Source: Rhodocyclales bacterium RIFCSPLOWO2_02_FULL_63_24 (GTDB lineage Bacteria; Pseudomonadota; Gammaproteobacteria; Burkholderiales; Rhodocyclaceae). From it: 41,153 nt of DNA. The notes beneath the pieces are model-generated. The model was not told where the DNA came from and ran no database searches. It saw nothing but the letters and a program-made list of their open reading frames with translations. The translations under genes were made by a program, and so were the position numbers. This document shows positions 10,134 through 17,846 of this stretch, one piece after another; position 1 is the stretch's first letter; each line of letters starts with the position of its first letter. The stretch is taken from assembly GCA_001828935.1 (NCBI GenBank), contig MHZX01000122.1:1-41153 (forward strand), written 5' to 3'.

Positions 10134-10634
10134 ATGTTGCGCCCGATTCCGCATTTGCTGGCGTCCTTGTTCCTCGTCGTGGCGTCCTTCGCCGCCGAGG
10201 CGGCGAAGCCCTCGGCCAAGGACCAACTGCCTGAGCCCTATCGCAACAAGCCCACCACCGGCTGGGAAACCGTCTGGTATTGCGCCTACGCCGGCAACGC
10301 ATTGCTGCGTTGTCAATTGGGAGAGGCCGGCGCGCGCGCCAAGGCTCCGGCCGCGGCGATCAATCCATCGCTGCCCGTGGTCGCGCGGCAGATCATCGAG
10401 GCACCGGAGATGCTGGCGGGTCGGGTGATTGATATTCCGCTGCTGGCGCCTCCCTTCGAGTTCAGCCTGGTCGGGCAGTTGGCCGAGTCGGTGATGTGCG
10501 GCAGTCGTCCGGGTTGCGGCATCATCTTCGGCGAGAATGCCGCGCAACTGGCGCAATTGGTGCAGCAATACGAGGCGCACCGTTTCGCTCGCCGCGCTGC
10601 CACGCAATTGGCATCGAGCGTGGCAGGCTACTGA
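10134..10634 (+). CDS. Exported protein of unknown function
   Basis: 166 residues. A signal peptide (MLRPIPHLLASLFLVVASFA, cleavage probably after AEA) is followed by a mature domain of about 140 residues with cysteines at WYCAYAG, LRCQLG, VMCGSRPGCG. The four cysteines could form two disulfides in the periplasm. The chosen ATG has AGGGAG about 8 bases upstream; an in-frame ATG 21 codons earlier lacks this and would bury the signal peptide. No family was recognised. The gene is followed by an 18-bp perfect palindrome that may end the transcript. Confidence 0.75.
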   Translation: MLRPIPHLLASLFLVVASFAAEAAKPSAKDQLPEPYRNKPTTGWETVWYCAYAGNALLRCQLGEAGARAKAPAAAINPSLPVVARQIIEAPEMLAGRVIDIPLLAPPFEFSLVGQLAESVMCGSRPGCGIIFGENAAQLAQLVQQYEAHRFARRAATQLASSVAGY

Positions 10635-10654
10635 AACAGGAGACGTCCACGTCC

Positions 10655-10672
10655 TGATCGGGCGCCCGATCA
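10655..10672 (+). terminator. Perfect palindrome TGATCGGGCGCCCGATCA
   Basis: Eighteen bases, perfectly self-complementary, 20 bases after the stop of the exported-protein gene and followed by GATTTGG. It fits a stem-loop at the end of that transcript, although the T-run is poor. Confidence 0.5.
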
Positions 10673-10778
10673 GATTTGGACGCGTCGGAACGGCGGACGG
10701 CGTATATTCCAAGCTGTCGCACATACAAATTCGCCACCTAGGCGATGGCCTGATTCCCCACATTCGAGCGAGGCTGCC

Positions 10779-11408
10779 ATGTTTCCTGCCATCCATCCCG
10801 CCGTCAATCAGTTGCTGGTCCAGTCCGCCGACCGGTTTTTCTTCGTCTTCGGCATCATCGGTCTTGCGGTCGGCGTCGGGCTTGCTGTCGACCGCGAACG
10901 CATGCGGCACTTTTTCGGCTACATGAATCGATGGGTATCGATGCGCCGCAGCACCCGATGGCTGGCCATACCGCGTGATTCGGGGCCTGCCGTGCAGCGT
11001 TTTCGGCGCCCGCTTGGGGTGACCTTCATTCTTGTCGCGGCTTACTCGACATTCGTCCTGTTTGCGCAAATCGATCCAAACAGGGTCGCCACGGTGCTTC
11101 ACGTCAACGCCCCCCAGATCTTTGTAGTCTGGATGATAGACAGCCTGCGCTGGTTCCTGATCGTGGGCAGTTTGGCTGCGATAGTCATCGGCTTGCTGCT
11201 GATTTTTGTCCCCAACGTGCTGGGCGCGATCGAAGCGCGCAGCAATCGTTGGTACTCTGCGCGCAATCGCATCCACCAGAGCGACAACATGAACATGGTC
11301 TTTGACCAATGGATCGAAAGTCATCCGCGCGCTGCGGGCTGGACGATTGCGCTGGGCGCGCTGGCCGTGGTGGTCGCCTACGGCATGCGGTTATTCGGGC
11401 TGCGCTGA
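10779..11408 (+). CDS. Polytopic membrane protein, unknown function
   Basis: 209 residues with about four transmembrane helices: near 20-38 (FFFVFGIIGLAVGVGLAV), 78-97 (LGVTFILVAAYSTFVLFA), 123-146 (SLRWFLIVGSLAAIVIGLLLIF) and 186-206. Basic loops (RERMRHFFGYMNRWVSMRR) suggest the N-terminal loop faces the cytoplasm. No catalytic motif or known family was recognised. GAGCGAGG lies upstream of the ATG as a possible ribosome site. It is 144 bases after the exported-protein gene, with a palindrome between them, so it is probably a separate transcript. Confidence 0.75.
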   Translation: MFPAIHPAVNQLLVQSADRFFFVFGIIGLAVGVGLAVDRERMRHFFGYMNRWVSMRRSTRWLAIPRDSGPAVQRFRRPLGVTFILVAAYSTFVLFAQIDPNRVATVLHVNAPQIFVVWMIDSLRWFLIVGSLAAIVIGLLLIFVPNVLGAIEARSNRWYSARNRIHQSDNMNMVFDQWIESHPRAAGWTIALGALAVVVAYGMRLFGLR

Positions 11409-11416
11409 GTTTGTAG

Positions 11417-11481
11417 TGGGGCAAGGCGCATGCCCCAATCTGGAGTGTGCGCACCAGAACCGGGTGCCGGTGTGGTGCGCA
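11417..11481. repeat. Two inverted repeats after the membrane-protein gene
   Basis: TGGGGC at 11417-11422 pairs with GCCCCA at 11432-11437 and could act as a terminator stem for the gene ending at 11408. TGCGCACCA at 11448-11456 pairs perfectly with TGGTGCGCA at 11473-11481 across a 16-base loop rich in GGTG. The second resembles tandem GCACC/GGTGC half-sites of nitrogen regulators, but the spacing does not match the NtrC consensus. Confidence 0.45.
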
Positions 11482-11563
11482 AATCCCTGTCCGTCGTAAT
11501 GGCAGAGCCGGATTTTGGCTTCAAAAATGCCAATAATCGCGATTAACCTACAAAAAGCATTTG

Positions 11564-11693
11564 ATCCGCAGATTTCGCCGATCAACGCAGATGGATCAGC
11601 GCATTACCTGGTCAGGTCGTACCACCTGCCGGGTGCGCCGTGGGTATCGGCCACTTCGTTGTTTTATCTACGTAATCTGCGTCATCTGCGGAT
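11564..11693. mobile_element. Small element with inverted ATCCGCAGAT ends
   Basis: The left end (11564-11592) starts ATCCGCAGAT and ends AACGCAGAT. The right end (11666-11693) starts ATCTACGTAATCTGCG and ends ATCTGCGGAT, its imperfect reverse complement. The outer 10 bases match perfectly. About 70 bases lie between and no protein is encoded. Related 'ATCTGCGTAATCTGCGGAT' repeats are found in many bacterial genomes, so this is probably a non-autonomous miniature element. It sits in a decayed region just before a gene fragment. Confidence 0.5.
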
Positions 11694-11711
11694 TGAACTG
11701 AGAATTTTAGG

Positions 11712-11831
11712 TTCATCCCGATCACCTGCGCCAGCCCGCTGATCATGGCCGACCCGCTGGGCTTCTACAAGAAGCAGGGGCTCAACGTCTCGGTGATCAA
11801 GACTGCCGGCTGGGCGCTGGTCCGCGATGTG
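11712..11831 (+). pseudogene. Fragment of an NrtA/CmpA-type ABC transporter binding protein
   Basis: Forty codons read FIPITCASPLIMADPLGFYK and then KQGLNVSVIKTAGWALVRD. This is the N-terminal segment of nitrate/bicarbonate/taurine-type periplasmic binding proteins (usual form: GFIPITCATPLIMA...GFFEKHGL...VKTAGWAVIRD). There is no start codon with a signal peptide upstream, and downstream the frame continues into unrelated sequence with no further homology. The fragment therefore represents about one tenth of the usual protein and is non-functional. The miniature element at 11564-11693 ends 18 bases before it and may mark the rearrangement. Confidence 0.75.
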
Positions 11832-11914
11832 CCCTGGGTAGTGCTGTTGGAGGCAGGCTGGGATCGTATTTCGATTTTGGCCCCACCATGGGCGACAGTT
11901 GCGGGCATGGAGCC

Positions 11915-11949
11915 GACGCGAGTATCCCGCGTCGCGGACTCACGTCCGC
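11915..11949. repeat. Double palindrome over the msrB stop codon
   Basis: GACGCG (11915-11920) pairs with CGCGTC (11928-11933), and GCGGAC (11934-11939) pairs perfectly with GTCCGC (11944-11949) around TCAC. The msrB stop lies in the second loop. A closely similar stem, GGACGCG-AGTCC-CGCGTCC, occurs inside the SNF2 gene at 18795-18813. It could work as the msrB terminator or be a REP-like repeat. Confidence 0.45.
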
Positions 11950-12446
11950 GGCGCCGGCAAGGCTTCGCCTTGGGCAATGAACTTCAGCGCGACACCGTTA
12001 TTGCAGTAGCGTCTTCCCGTCGGTTGCGGGCCGTCGTTGAAGACGTGGCCCTGATGTCCGCCGCAGCGCGAACAGTGGTACTCGGTGCGCGGATAGATCA
12101 GCTTGAAGTCGGTCGCGGTACCGATGGCGCCTGCCAGTGGCTGCCAAAAACTGGGCCAGCCGGTGCCGCTTTCGTACTTGTGGGCGCTGTCGAACAACGC
12201 TTGGTTGCAAGCGGCGCAGAGAAAGGTGCCGGCGCGCTTTTCCGCGTTCAGCGCGCTGCTGCCCGCGAATTCCGTGCCTTCCTCGAACAGCACGCGGTAG
12301 GCCTCGGCCGCCAGCAGGCTTTTCCACTCCTGCTTGCTCTTGCTCAGGGGAAAGACGGCCGCGTTGGCGGTGCCCACGGGCAGAACGGGCGCCGAGGCGA
12401 CCGCCATCAATCCGGTAATTCTTGAAAGCCAGTTGCGACGATTCAT
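11940..12446 (-). CDS. msrB: Exported peptide-methionine (R)-S-oxide reductase MsrB
   Basis: 168 residues. It reduces the R form of methionine sulfoxide in proteins. The SelR domain is complete: zinc-binding pairs CAAC and CSRC, substrate motif ESGTGWPSFW, and the catalytic cysteine in RRYCNNG. The usual resolving cysteine position in GCGWPS is Thr here, so another thiol must recycle the enzyme. The N-terminus MNRRNWLSRITGLMAVASAP, followed by a hydrophobic stretch and an Ala-rich cleavage site, looks like a twin-arginine (Tat) signal, which would place the enzyme in the periplasm. AGGAGA precedes the ATG. It is divergent from an ECF sigma factor gene, a context that suggests an oxidative or hypochlorous stress response. 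Confidence 0.93.
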   Translation of the reverse strand: MNRRNWLSRITGLMAVASAPVLPVGTANAAVFPLSKSKQEWKSLLAAEAYRVLFEEGTEFAGSSALNAEKRAGTFLCAACNQALFDSAHKYESGTGWPSFWQPLAGAIGTATDFKLIYPRTEYHCSRCGGHQGHVFNDGPQPTGRRYCNNGVALKFIAQGEALPAPRT

Positions 12447-12573
12447 GATGCTCTCCTGGGGTCGGGGGCGGCGCCCTTGCTTGCGGCGCTCTGTCGGGTT
12501 GAGTCCCTGCGGCTTGGTCTTGGCAATAGCGGCATTCCTTACAGTTTGCCGATGTTAGTCATCCTGGGTGAAA

Positions 12574-13161
12574 ATGCGTTCCATGGAGATGGATCGTCAA
12601 GCCGAGCTGAACGCACTGCGCCCCGACCTGCTGCGTTTCGCCCGTTTGCAACTGCGCGATGCCGGCGCTGCGGAGGACGCGGTGCAGGAAACCATGCTGG
12701 CGGCCTTGCTCGGCGGCCATCGATTCGAAAGCCGATCGTCCTACAAGACCTGGCTGATCTCCATCCTGCGCAACAAGATCATCGACATCATCCGCGGCCA
12801 AAGCCGCGAAATCACCGTTACTTCGCTGGCCGCCGACGAAGATGGCGACGACATGCTGATGGAATCGCTGTTCGATCAGCGCGGCCATTGGCAGGCGACC
12901 GCACAGCCGAGCCGCTGGGCCGATCCCGAAGCCTCCTTCGAACAGCAGCAGTTCTGGATCGTGTTCGAGGCCTGCCTCGACCACCTGCCGGAGAAGACCG
13001 CCCGCGTTTTCATGATGCGTGAATTCCTCGGCTTCGAGACCGACGAGATCTGTAAGGAAACCGGTATCAGTTCGTCCAATTGCTGGGTGGTGCTGCACCG
13101 TGCCCGCATGGGCCTGCGCACCTGTCTCGAAACCCGATGGTTTGCCGGAACAGGGACTTGA
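12574..13161 (+). CDS. ECF-type RNA polymerase sigma factor
   Basis: 195 residues from the ATG at 12574 (ATGs at 12583 and 12589 are also possible, and GGAG stands just before the last). Region 2 (RPDLLRFARLQLRDAGAAED, then AVQETMLAALL) and the region 2.3-2.4 segment YKTWLISILRNKIIDIIRG are clear. After an acidic linker, region 4 reads HLPEKTARVFMMREFLGFET followed by the helix-turn-helix SSNCWVVLHRARMGLRTCL. The group 4 sigma factor should direct a stress regulon. Its stop is one base before the anti-sigma ATG, so the two are co-translated. msrB is divergent, 127 bases away, and is a natural candidate target. Confidence 0.92.
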   Translation: MRSMEMDRQAELNALRPDLLRFARLQLRDAGAAEDAVQETMLAALLGGHRFESRSSYKTWLISILRNKIIDIIRGQSREITVTSLAADEDGDDMLMESLFDQRGHWQATAQPSRWADPEASFEQQQFWIVFEACLDHLPEKTARVFMMREFLGFETDEICKETGISSSNCWVVLHRARMGLRTCLETRWFAGTGT

Positions 13162-13162
13162 G

Positions 13163-13345
13163 ATGCTGAACTGCAAACAGGCGACCGAACTGATGTCGCA
13201 GGAGCAGGACCGTCCGCTCACCCTGTCCGAGCGGATCGGGCTAAGGCTGCATGTCTGGATCTGCATCGGTTGCGACAACTATCGGCGCCAGATGAATGTG
13301 CTGCGCGCTGCCTGCCGGCGTTTCGGCGGGTGGGATGGTCATTGA
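13163..13345 (+). CDS. Small zinc-finger anti-sigma factor
   Basis: 60 residues, MLNCKQATELMSQEQDRPLT onward, with H-V-W-I-C-I-G-C matching the HxxxCxxC signature of zinc-binding (ZAS) anti-sigma factors and an upstream Cys-4. It has no transmembrane segment, so it is cytoplasmic and may sense the oxidation state through the zinc-thiolate site (known for this class; inferred here). The gene starts one base after the sigma factor stop. It is very short for the family, consisting of little more than the sigma-binding zinc domain. Confidence 0.85.
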   Translation: MLNCKQATELMSQEQDRPLTLSERIGLRLHVWICIGCDNYRRQMNVLRAACRRFGGWDGH

Positions 13346-13499
13346 GATTCGCAGCCGATTTGTTGCGGTGCAACGGGGGCGGATCGGTGCGATCTTCATT
13401 CCTTGAGCCAGTTTTTCCGGTTTCCGCGGTGGATATTTGTTAGCATCGCGGGCTGGTCGAGAAGGGTAAATAGGAACAAGGACGAGTCGCCTGACCCGC

Positions 13500-15356
13500 A
13501 TGAAGCTCAAAGACAAAATTCTGGTGTTCTTCGTCAGCATCCTGGCCGTCATGGTCGTGGTGCTGACGGTGTTTTCGGCACTGGGGTTTCGCCGCTTCTC
13601 GCTCTACACCACCGAACGCCATGCGCGCTCGGTGGCCGAAACGGTCAAGGTCGGGCTCACCGAGAGCATGATCAACGGCACCATCGACAAGCGCCAGCAG
13701 TTTCTCGCGCGGCTGTCCACAGTGCCCGGCGTGCAGCAGGTGCGGATCGCGCGCGGGCCCGCGGTGATCAAGCAGTTCGGCCCCGGATTGTCCGCCGAAA
13801 GCGCCGGCAATCCGGGCGTCGACGCCGTGCTGGCGACTGGCAGGGAAGTCTTCGAAGTCGTCGAAACCAATGACGACATGGTGTTCCGCGCGGTGATTCC
13901 ATACATCGCCAGCGACCAGGGCCTGCCCAATTGCCTGCAATGCCACACCGTGAGCAACGGCACGGTGCTGGGTGCGGTCAGCATCGACATTTCCCTGGCC
14001 GAAGTGCGTCGCCAGGGCATTATTGCCGTCGTCATCGTCAGTCTGGCGGTGTTCGCCGCGGCCCTGATCGCGCTGGTGCTGTTGCGCCGCATGATGAACC
14101 CCCTGTCGGAAACCGCGCACGCCGTGCAGGAGGTCAGCTCGCAGGCGGTGGGCGGCAATTTTGCCGGCCGCATTCGCCAGCGCAGCACCGACGAGGTGGG
14201 CGAGATCGCGCTCAACATCAACAACCTCATGGAGTTCCTTGAACGCGAGATCACCACCATCCGCACCCGCGTCGGCCAGTTGATGGGCCACAGCGTCAGC
14301 GACGGCGGCAACCAGTTGGTGCACACCACGGAAATGGTCGAACGGTTGGTCGAGGCGTCGCAGTTCAAGCAGGCCATCGAGGAAGACCAGAGCAAGCTCG
14401 ATATCTACCAGCGGCTGGCGGATATGTTGCAGGGCAAGTACGACTTCAAGCGCTTCTCGATTTACGAGATCGCGCCGAGCAAGAACCGCATGGCGCCGAT
14501 CCTGATCGACGGCGAAGCCGGCGCCGTCTGCCGCTATTGCGACCCGCAGGTGACGGTCGATGCGAGTTTCTGCCGTGCCCGTCGCACCGGCCACGAAGTG
14601 AATGCGGTGGGTTTCCCGGGCCTGTGCACCATGTTTCGTCCGGCAGCGGACGGCGACAGCCACATCTGCCTGCCGATCACCCAATCGGGCACGGCCGGCT
14701 GCGTGGTACAGATCGTCGTCGCCGCCGACGAAGCCGCACTGGCGCTCCTGATGGTGCCGTTCGTCGCCGTCTATCTGCGCGAAGCCGGCCCCGTGCTGGA
14801 GGCCAAGCGCCTCATGGACCACCTGCGCGAAAATGCCCTGCGCGACGCCATGACCGGCCTCTACAACCGCCGTTTCCTTGAAGAATATGTCAGCGCCCTG
14901 GTGGGCGGCAGCCAGCGGCGCAAGAGCGCGTTTTCGGTGCTGATGCTCGACCTCGATTTTTTCAAGCAGGTGAATGACACCCACGGCCACGAGGCGGGCG
15001 ACAAGATCATCAAGACCCTGGCCGACATCCTGGTGCGCAATGTGCGCAGCTCCGACGTGGCGGTGCGCTACGGTGGCGAGGAATTCCTGCTGGTGCTGGT
15101 CGACACCGGGGCCGAGGCCGCGATGCAGGTCGCCGAAAAGATTCGCGGTGAAGTCGAGGGAACCAAGATTCCCCTGCCCGGCGGCATCCTGCAGAAGACC
15201 ATATCGATCGGCGTCGCCGAGTATCCCCGGGATTCCGACACCTTCTGGCAGGTGGTCAAGTTCGCCGATGTCGCGTTGTACAAGGCCAAGTCGAGCGGGC
15301 GCAACCGCGTGGTGCGGTTTGTCTCTGAAATGTGGGATGCCGACGCCCACTATTGA
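13500..15356 (+). CDS. Membrane diguanylate cyclase with periplasmic c-type heme motif
   Basis: 618 residues. One transmembrane helix (about 8-29) leads to a periplasmic domain (30-172) holding CLQCH at about 145-149, a CXXCH heme-attachment motif near its end, as in heme-PAS/DUF3365-type gas or redox sensors. A second helix (about 173-196) is followed by HAMP. Then comes a cytoplasmic GAF-like region (about 290-440) with an unusual cysteine set (CRYCDP, SFCRARRTG, GLCTMF, HICLP). The C-terminal GGDEF domain has the active motif GGEEF near 525 and the product-inhibition site RSSD five residues before it, so it should make c-di-GMP under feedback. Redox or NO/O2 sensing is inferred. glpD follows after 18 bases and may be co-transcribed. 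Confidence 0.9.
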   Translation: MKLKDKILVFFVSILAVMVVVLTVFSALGFRRFSLYTTERHARSVAETVKVGLTESMINGTIDKRQQFLARLSTVPGVQQVRIARGPAVIKQFGPGLSAESAGNPGVDAVLATGREVFEVVETNDDMVFRAVIPYIASDQGLPNCLQCHTVSNGTVLGAVSIDISLAEVRRQGIIAVVIVSLAVFAAALIALVLLRRMMNPLSETAHAVQEVSSQAVGGNFAGRIRQRSTDEVGEIALNINNLMEFLEREITTIRTRVGQLMGHSVSDGGNQLVHTTEMVERLVEASQFKQAIEEDQSKLDIYQRLADMLQGKYDFKRFSIYEIAPSKNRMAPILIDGEAGAVCRYCDPQVTVDASFCRARRTGHEVNAVGFPGLCTMFRPAADGDSHICLPITQSGTAGCVVQIVVAADEAALALLMVPFVAVYLREAGPVLEAKRLMDHLRENALRDAMTGLYNRRFLEEYVSALVGGSQRRKSAFSVLMLDLDFFKQVNDTHGHEAGDKIIKTLADILVRNVRSSDVAVRYGGEEFLLVLVDTGAEAAMQVAEKIRGEVEGTKIPLPGGILQKTISIGVAEYPRDSDTFWQVVKFADVALYKAKSSGRNRVVRFVSEMWDADAHY

Positions 15357-15374
15357 GTGCCGCGCATCGGTTCG

Positions 15375-16886
15375 ATGACGACACCGGGCAGGGAATTCGA
15401 CCTGCTTGTCATCGGCGGCGGCATCAACGGCGCCGGCGTTGCCCGCGATGCCGCGGGACGCGGCGTCAGGACGGCGCTGGTCGACCAGGGCGATTTCGGC
15501 GGCGCGACGTCGTCGGCCAGCACCAAGCTGATTCATGGCGGTTTGCGCTACCTTGAACATTTCGAGTTCCGCCTTGTCGCCGAATCGCTCGCCGAGCGGG
15601 AAGTGATCCTGCGCCTCGCACCGCATCTCGTTTCGCCGCTGCGCTTCGTCATGCCGCAGGTGCCCGCCTTGCGTCCGGTCTGGATGATTCGTCTCGGGCT
15701 CTGGCTCTACGATCGCATGGGCGGCCGTAGCAGCCTGCCGGGTTCGGCGACTGTCCGCCTGCTCAGCGATGGTTATGGCGCCGGACTGAAACCCGAATTG
15801 ACGAAGGGTTTCAGCTATTCGGATGCCCGTGTGGACGATGCGCGGCTGGTGATCCTCAACCTGAAATCGGCGCGCGATCACGGCGCCACGCTGTTGCCGC
15901 GCACCCGTCTGGTGGCCGCTGCGCGTGACAGCGGACGCTGGCGCGCGACGCTGGAATGCGTGGCCAGCGGGCAGCGTTTCGAGTCGTCGGCGCGGGTCCT
16001 GATCAATGCCGCTGGGCCCTGGGTCAAGCACGTGACCGATTGCACCGGCAGTGCGGTGAGCGCCAGGGTGCGCCTGGTCAAGGGCAGCCACATCGTCGTG
16101 CCGCGGGCTTACGCGGGCGATCATGCCTACATTCTGCAAAATGCCGACCAGCGCGTCGTCTTCATGATTCCTTATGAGGAGGCCTATACCCTGATCGGCA
16201 CCACCGACGCCGTCATCGACTCCCTGGACCAGGCGCGGTCGATTACCCGCGAGGAGACGTGCTACCTGCTGGCGGCGGTCAATCGCTATCTGCAGTGCCC
16301 CCTGGCCGAGAGTGACGTGGTGTGGAGCTATGCCGGGGTTCGTCCGCTCTACGACGACGGCCAAGGCGATCCGGCGGCGATCACCCGCGACTACCAACTG
16401 CTGGTCGATGACCGCGACGGCGCGGTGCAACTTTCGATCTTCGGCGGCAAGCTCACCACCTACCGCAAACTGGCCGAGACGGTACTTGCCAGGCTCGCGC
16501 CGTGGCTTGACTATCGGTGCGCGGCATGGACCCATGGCGAACCTCTGCCCGGCGGCGAATTCGATCCGGCGCGGCGCGACGCCGAATTGCAGCGCCTGTG
16601 CGCCGCCTACCCGCAACTGCCGCAGCCCTTGCTGCGCGACCTGTTTGCCAGGCACGGCCTGATCCTTGCCACGGTACTCGGCGAGGCCCGGACTCTTGGC
16701 GACTTGGGCCGGGATTTCGGCGGCGGCCTCTACCGGCGTGAAGCGGAGTATTTCGTTGCCCGCGAATGGGCGCTGGCGGCGGACGACATCCTGTGGCGCC
16801 GCAGCAAGGCCGGCTTGCGCATGACGGCTGCGCAGCGCGAAGACTTCACGACGTGGTTTGCGTCGTTCCGGGCGGCGGCAAGCTGA
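15375..16886 (+). CDS. glpD: Aerobic-type glycerol-3-phosphate dehydrogenase
   Basis: 503 residues. It oxidises sn-glycerol 3-phosphate to dihydroxyacetone phosphate at the membrane with FAD, passing electrons to quinone. The N-terminal dinucleotide fold FDLLVIGGGINGAGVARDAA is followed by the DAO-family motif TSSASTKLIHGGLRYLEHFE. YAGVRPLYDD and FGGKLTTYRKLAE later in the protein are typical of GlpD, and the C-terminal helical domain is intact. I use the ATG at 15375; a GTG at 15357 directly after the cyclase stop would add six residues. No glycerol kinase, facilitator or GlpR is present nearby. It lies downstream of the diguanylate cyclase on the same strand. Confidence 0.95.
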   Translation: MTTPGREFDLLVIGGGINGAGVARDAAGRGVRTALVDQGDFGGATSSASTKLIHGGLRYLEHFEFRLVAESLAEREVILRLAPHLVSPLRFVMPQVPALRPVWMIRLGLWLYDRMGGRSSLPGSATVRLLSDGYGAGLKPELTKGFSYSDARVDDARLVILNLKSARDHGATLLPRTRLVAAARDSGRWRATLECVASGQRFESSARVLINAAGPWVKHVTDCTGSAVSARVRLVKGSHIVVPRAYAGDHAYILQNADQRVVFMIPYEEAYTLIGTTDAVIDSLDQARSITREETCYLLAAVNRYLQCPLAESDVVWSYAGVRPLYDDGQGDPAAITRDYQLLVDDRDGAVQLSIFGGKLTTYRKLAETVLARLAPWLDYRCAAWTHGEPLPGGEFDPARRDAELQRLCAAYPQLPQPLLRDLFARHGLILATVLGEARTLGDLGRDFGGGLYRREAEYFVAREWALAADDILWRRSKAGLRMTAAQREDFTTWFASFRAAAS

Positions 16887-16897
16887 AAGACTGCCGG

Positions 16898-17368
16898 TCA
16901 GGCGTGAGGAAGCCGGACCGGTTCTGTGCCGCGCTGCTTCGACCTGACGACTACGGTATGGGCCAGCTTGTCATGGAAACCCTGCTTGCGCTTGTCGAAG
17001 GCGACCCAGAACAGGCCCATCCCCAGCGGCGCGATGGAAACGAAGTAGCCCAGGTAGCGGACCACGCCCTGGCGCAGGGACAGGCTTGCTCCGCTGCTTG
17101 CGTCGACGATGCGCAGCGCCAGCAGCATTTTCCCCGGCGTGCCCTGGCGGTGGATCCAGAACAGAATCACCGCAACCGCCGGTAGCACCCAGGAAATCAG
17201 GAAGTCGGCGGGACCGGCGATGAAGCCGCTGCGTTCCGGATCGAAGTAGCTCCAGCCGTAGATCGAAACCAGCAACGGCAGGGTAACGATCACGACCAAT
17301 GCCGTGTCGATCATGGTTGCCGCTACGCGTATCCAGAATCCGGCGTACTTGATTTCTTGCTCGTCCAT
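16898..17368 (-). CDS. RDD-family membrane protein
   Basis: 156 residues with the RDD signature: YAGFWIRVAATMIDTALVVI (Arg and Asp in the first helix), then HRQGTPGKMLLALRIVD and a third hydrophobic segment near 105-122. The C-terminus is basic. RDD proteins are small, mostly uncharacterised membrane proteins, some linked to ion or small-molecule transport. GGGAGG lies about 5 bases before the ATG. It converges on glpD, with only 11 bases between the two stops. Confidence 0.88.
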   Translation of the reverse strand: MDEQEIKYAGFWIRVAATMIDTALVVIVTLPLLVSIYGWSYFDPERSGFIAGPADFLISWVLPAVAVILFWIHRQGTPGKMLLALRIVDASSGASLSLRQGVVRYLGYFVSIAPLGMGLFWVAFDKRKQGFHDKLAHTVVVRSKQRGTEPVRLPHA

Positions 17369-17513
17369 GCCTACCTCCCCAGAAGATCAGCCGGCGCGTG
17401 GGTCCGGCCGGCACTCGCTCATTGACCGGTGGAATCTTGTACTCATCGCGGCATCTGCGCAATGCTCATTCAATGTACAGTCCGCTGGCTTGCGGTAAAT
17501 GGCCGGCGCCTGG

Positions 17514-17759
17514 TCAATGCGACTGCCCGAGCAGCGCCGGCAGTGCCGAGAGATCGGCGATTTCGCCGTCAAGCGAGTTCGATATCCGTTCGGCGTCCTG
17601 TCCGCAGCGGTTGCACCAGACCACACGACAGCCGAAGGCCTTGGCCGAGTGGGCGTCCCAGCCGTTCGACGAAAGGAAGCTGATGTTCGAGGGCGCCATT
17701 TTCAATCGCTCGGCCGCAAGTCCGTAGACGGACGGATGCGTACCGAGCGGCCGCTTCAG
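17514..17759 (-). pseudogene. C-terminal remnant of a type II haloacid dehalogenase
   Basis: About 80 codons read HPSVYGLAAERLKMAPSNIS, then FLSSNGWDAHSAKAFGCRVV and WCNRCGQDAERI. This is the last third of (S)-2-haloacid dehalogenase-like HAD enzymes, with the motif SSNGWDA and the WCNR strand. The nucleophile Asp (motif I) and the Ser/Thr and Lys motifs are absent because the 5' two thirds are missing. The sequence breaks off near 17760, and a copy of the 22-bp repeat lies at 17793-17814, just beyond the break. The only in-frame start candidate is a GTG at 17795 without a ribosome site, so it is probably not expressed as a functional protein. Confidence 0.8.
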
Positions 17760-17792
17760 TTCTCCGGATAAAATCCAGTGGCCGAAACACGG

Positions 17793-17814
17793 CACCGTCC
17801 TGCCAGCGCCGACT
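17793..17814 (-). repeat. Dispersed 22-bp repeat, copy 3 (at the HAD remnant break)
   Basis: Minus strand: AGTCGGCGCTGG, CAGG, ACGGTG. It lies between the 5' break of the dehalogenase remnant and the start of the SNF2 gene. Confidence 0.7.
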
Positions 17815-17846
17815 CTTCAGTCCTTCCATCTTTCAGCGAAGCCGTC

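Noticed and set aside
11448..11481. Tandem GCACC/GGTGC half-sites as an NtrC-binding site for the lost nitrate transporter
   Set aside because: Attractive because of the NrtA remnant nearby, but the spacing between half-sites is seven bases where NtrC needs five, and no -24/-12 promoter follows.
11745..12425. A 226-codon plus-strand frame continuing from the NrtA-like fragment
   Set aside because: Only the first 30 or so codons resemble a protein family; the rest is antisense to msrB.
13440..16655. A 1071-codon open frame on the minus strand opposite the diguanylate cyclase and glpD
   Set aside because: It runs across two real genes and the gap between them, has no recognisable domain, and is rich in His, Gln, Arg and Ala, as expected for the antisense of GC-rich coding DNA. 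Similar long antisense frames lie opposite dnaE2 (5675-8593) and receptor 1 (27417-30308).
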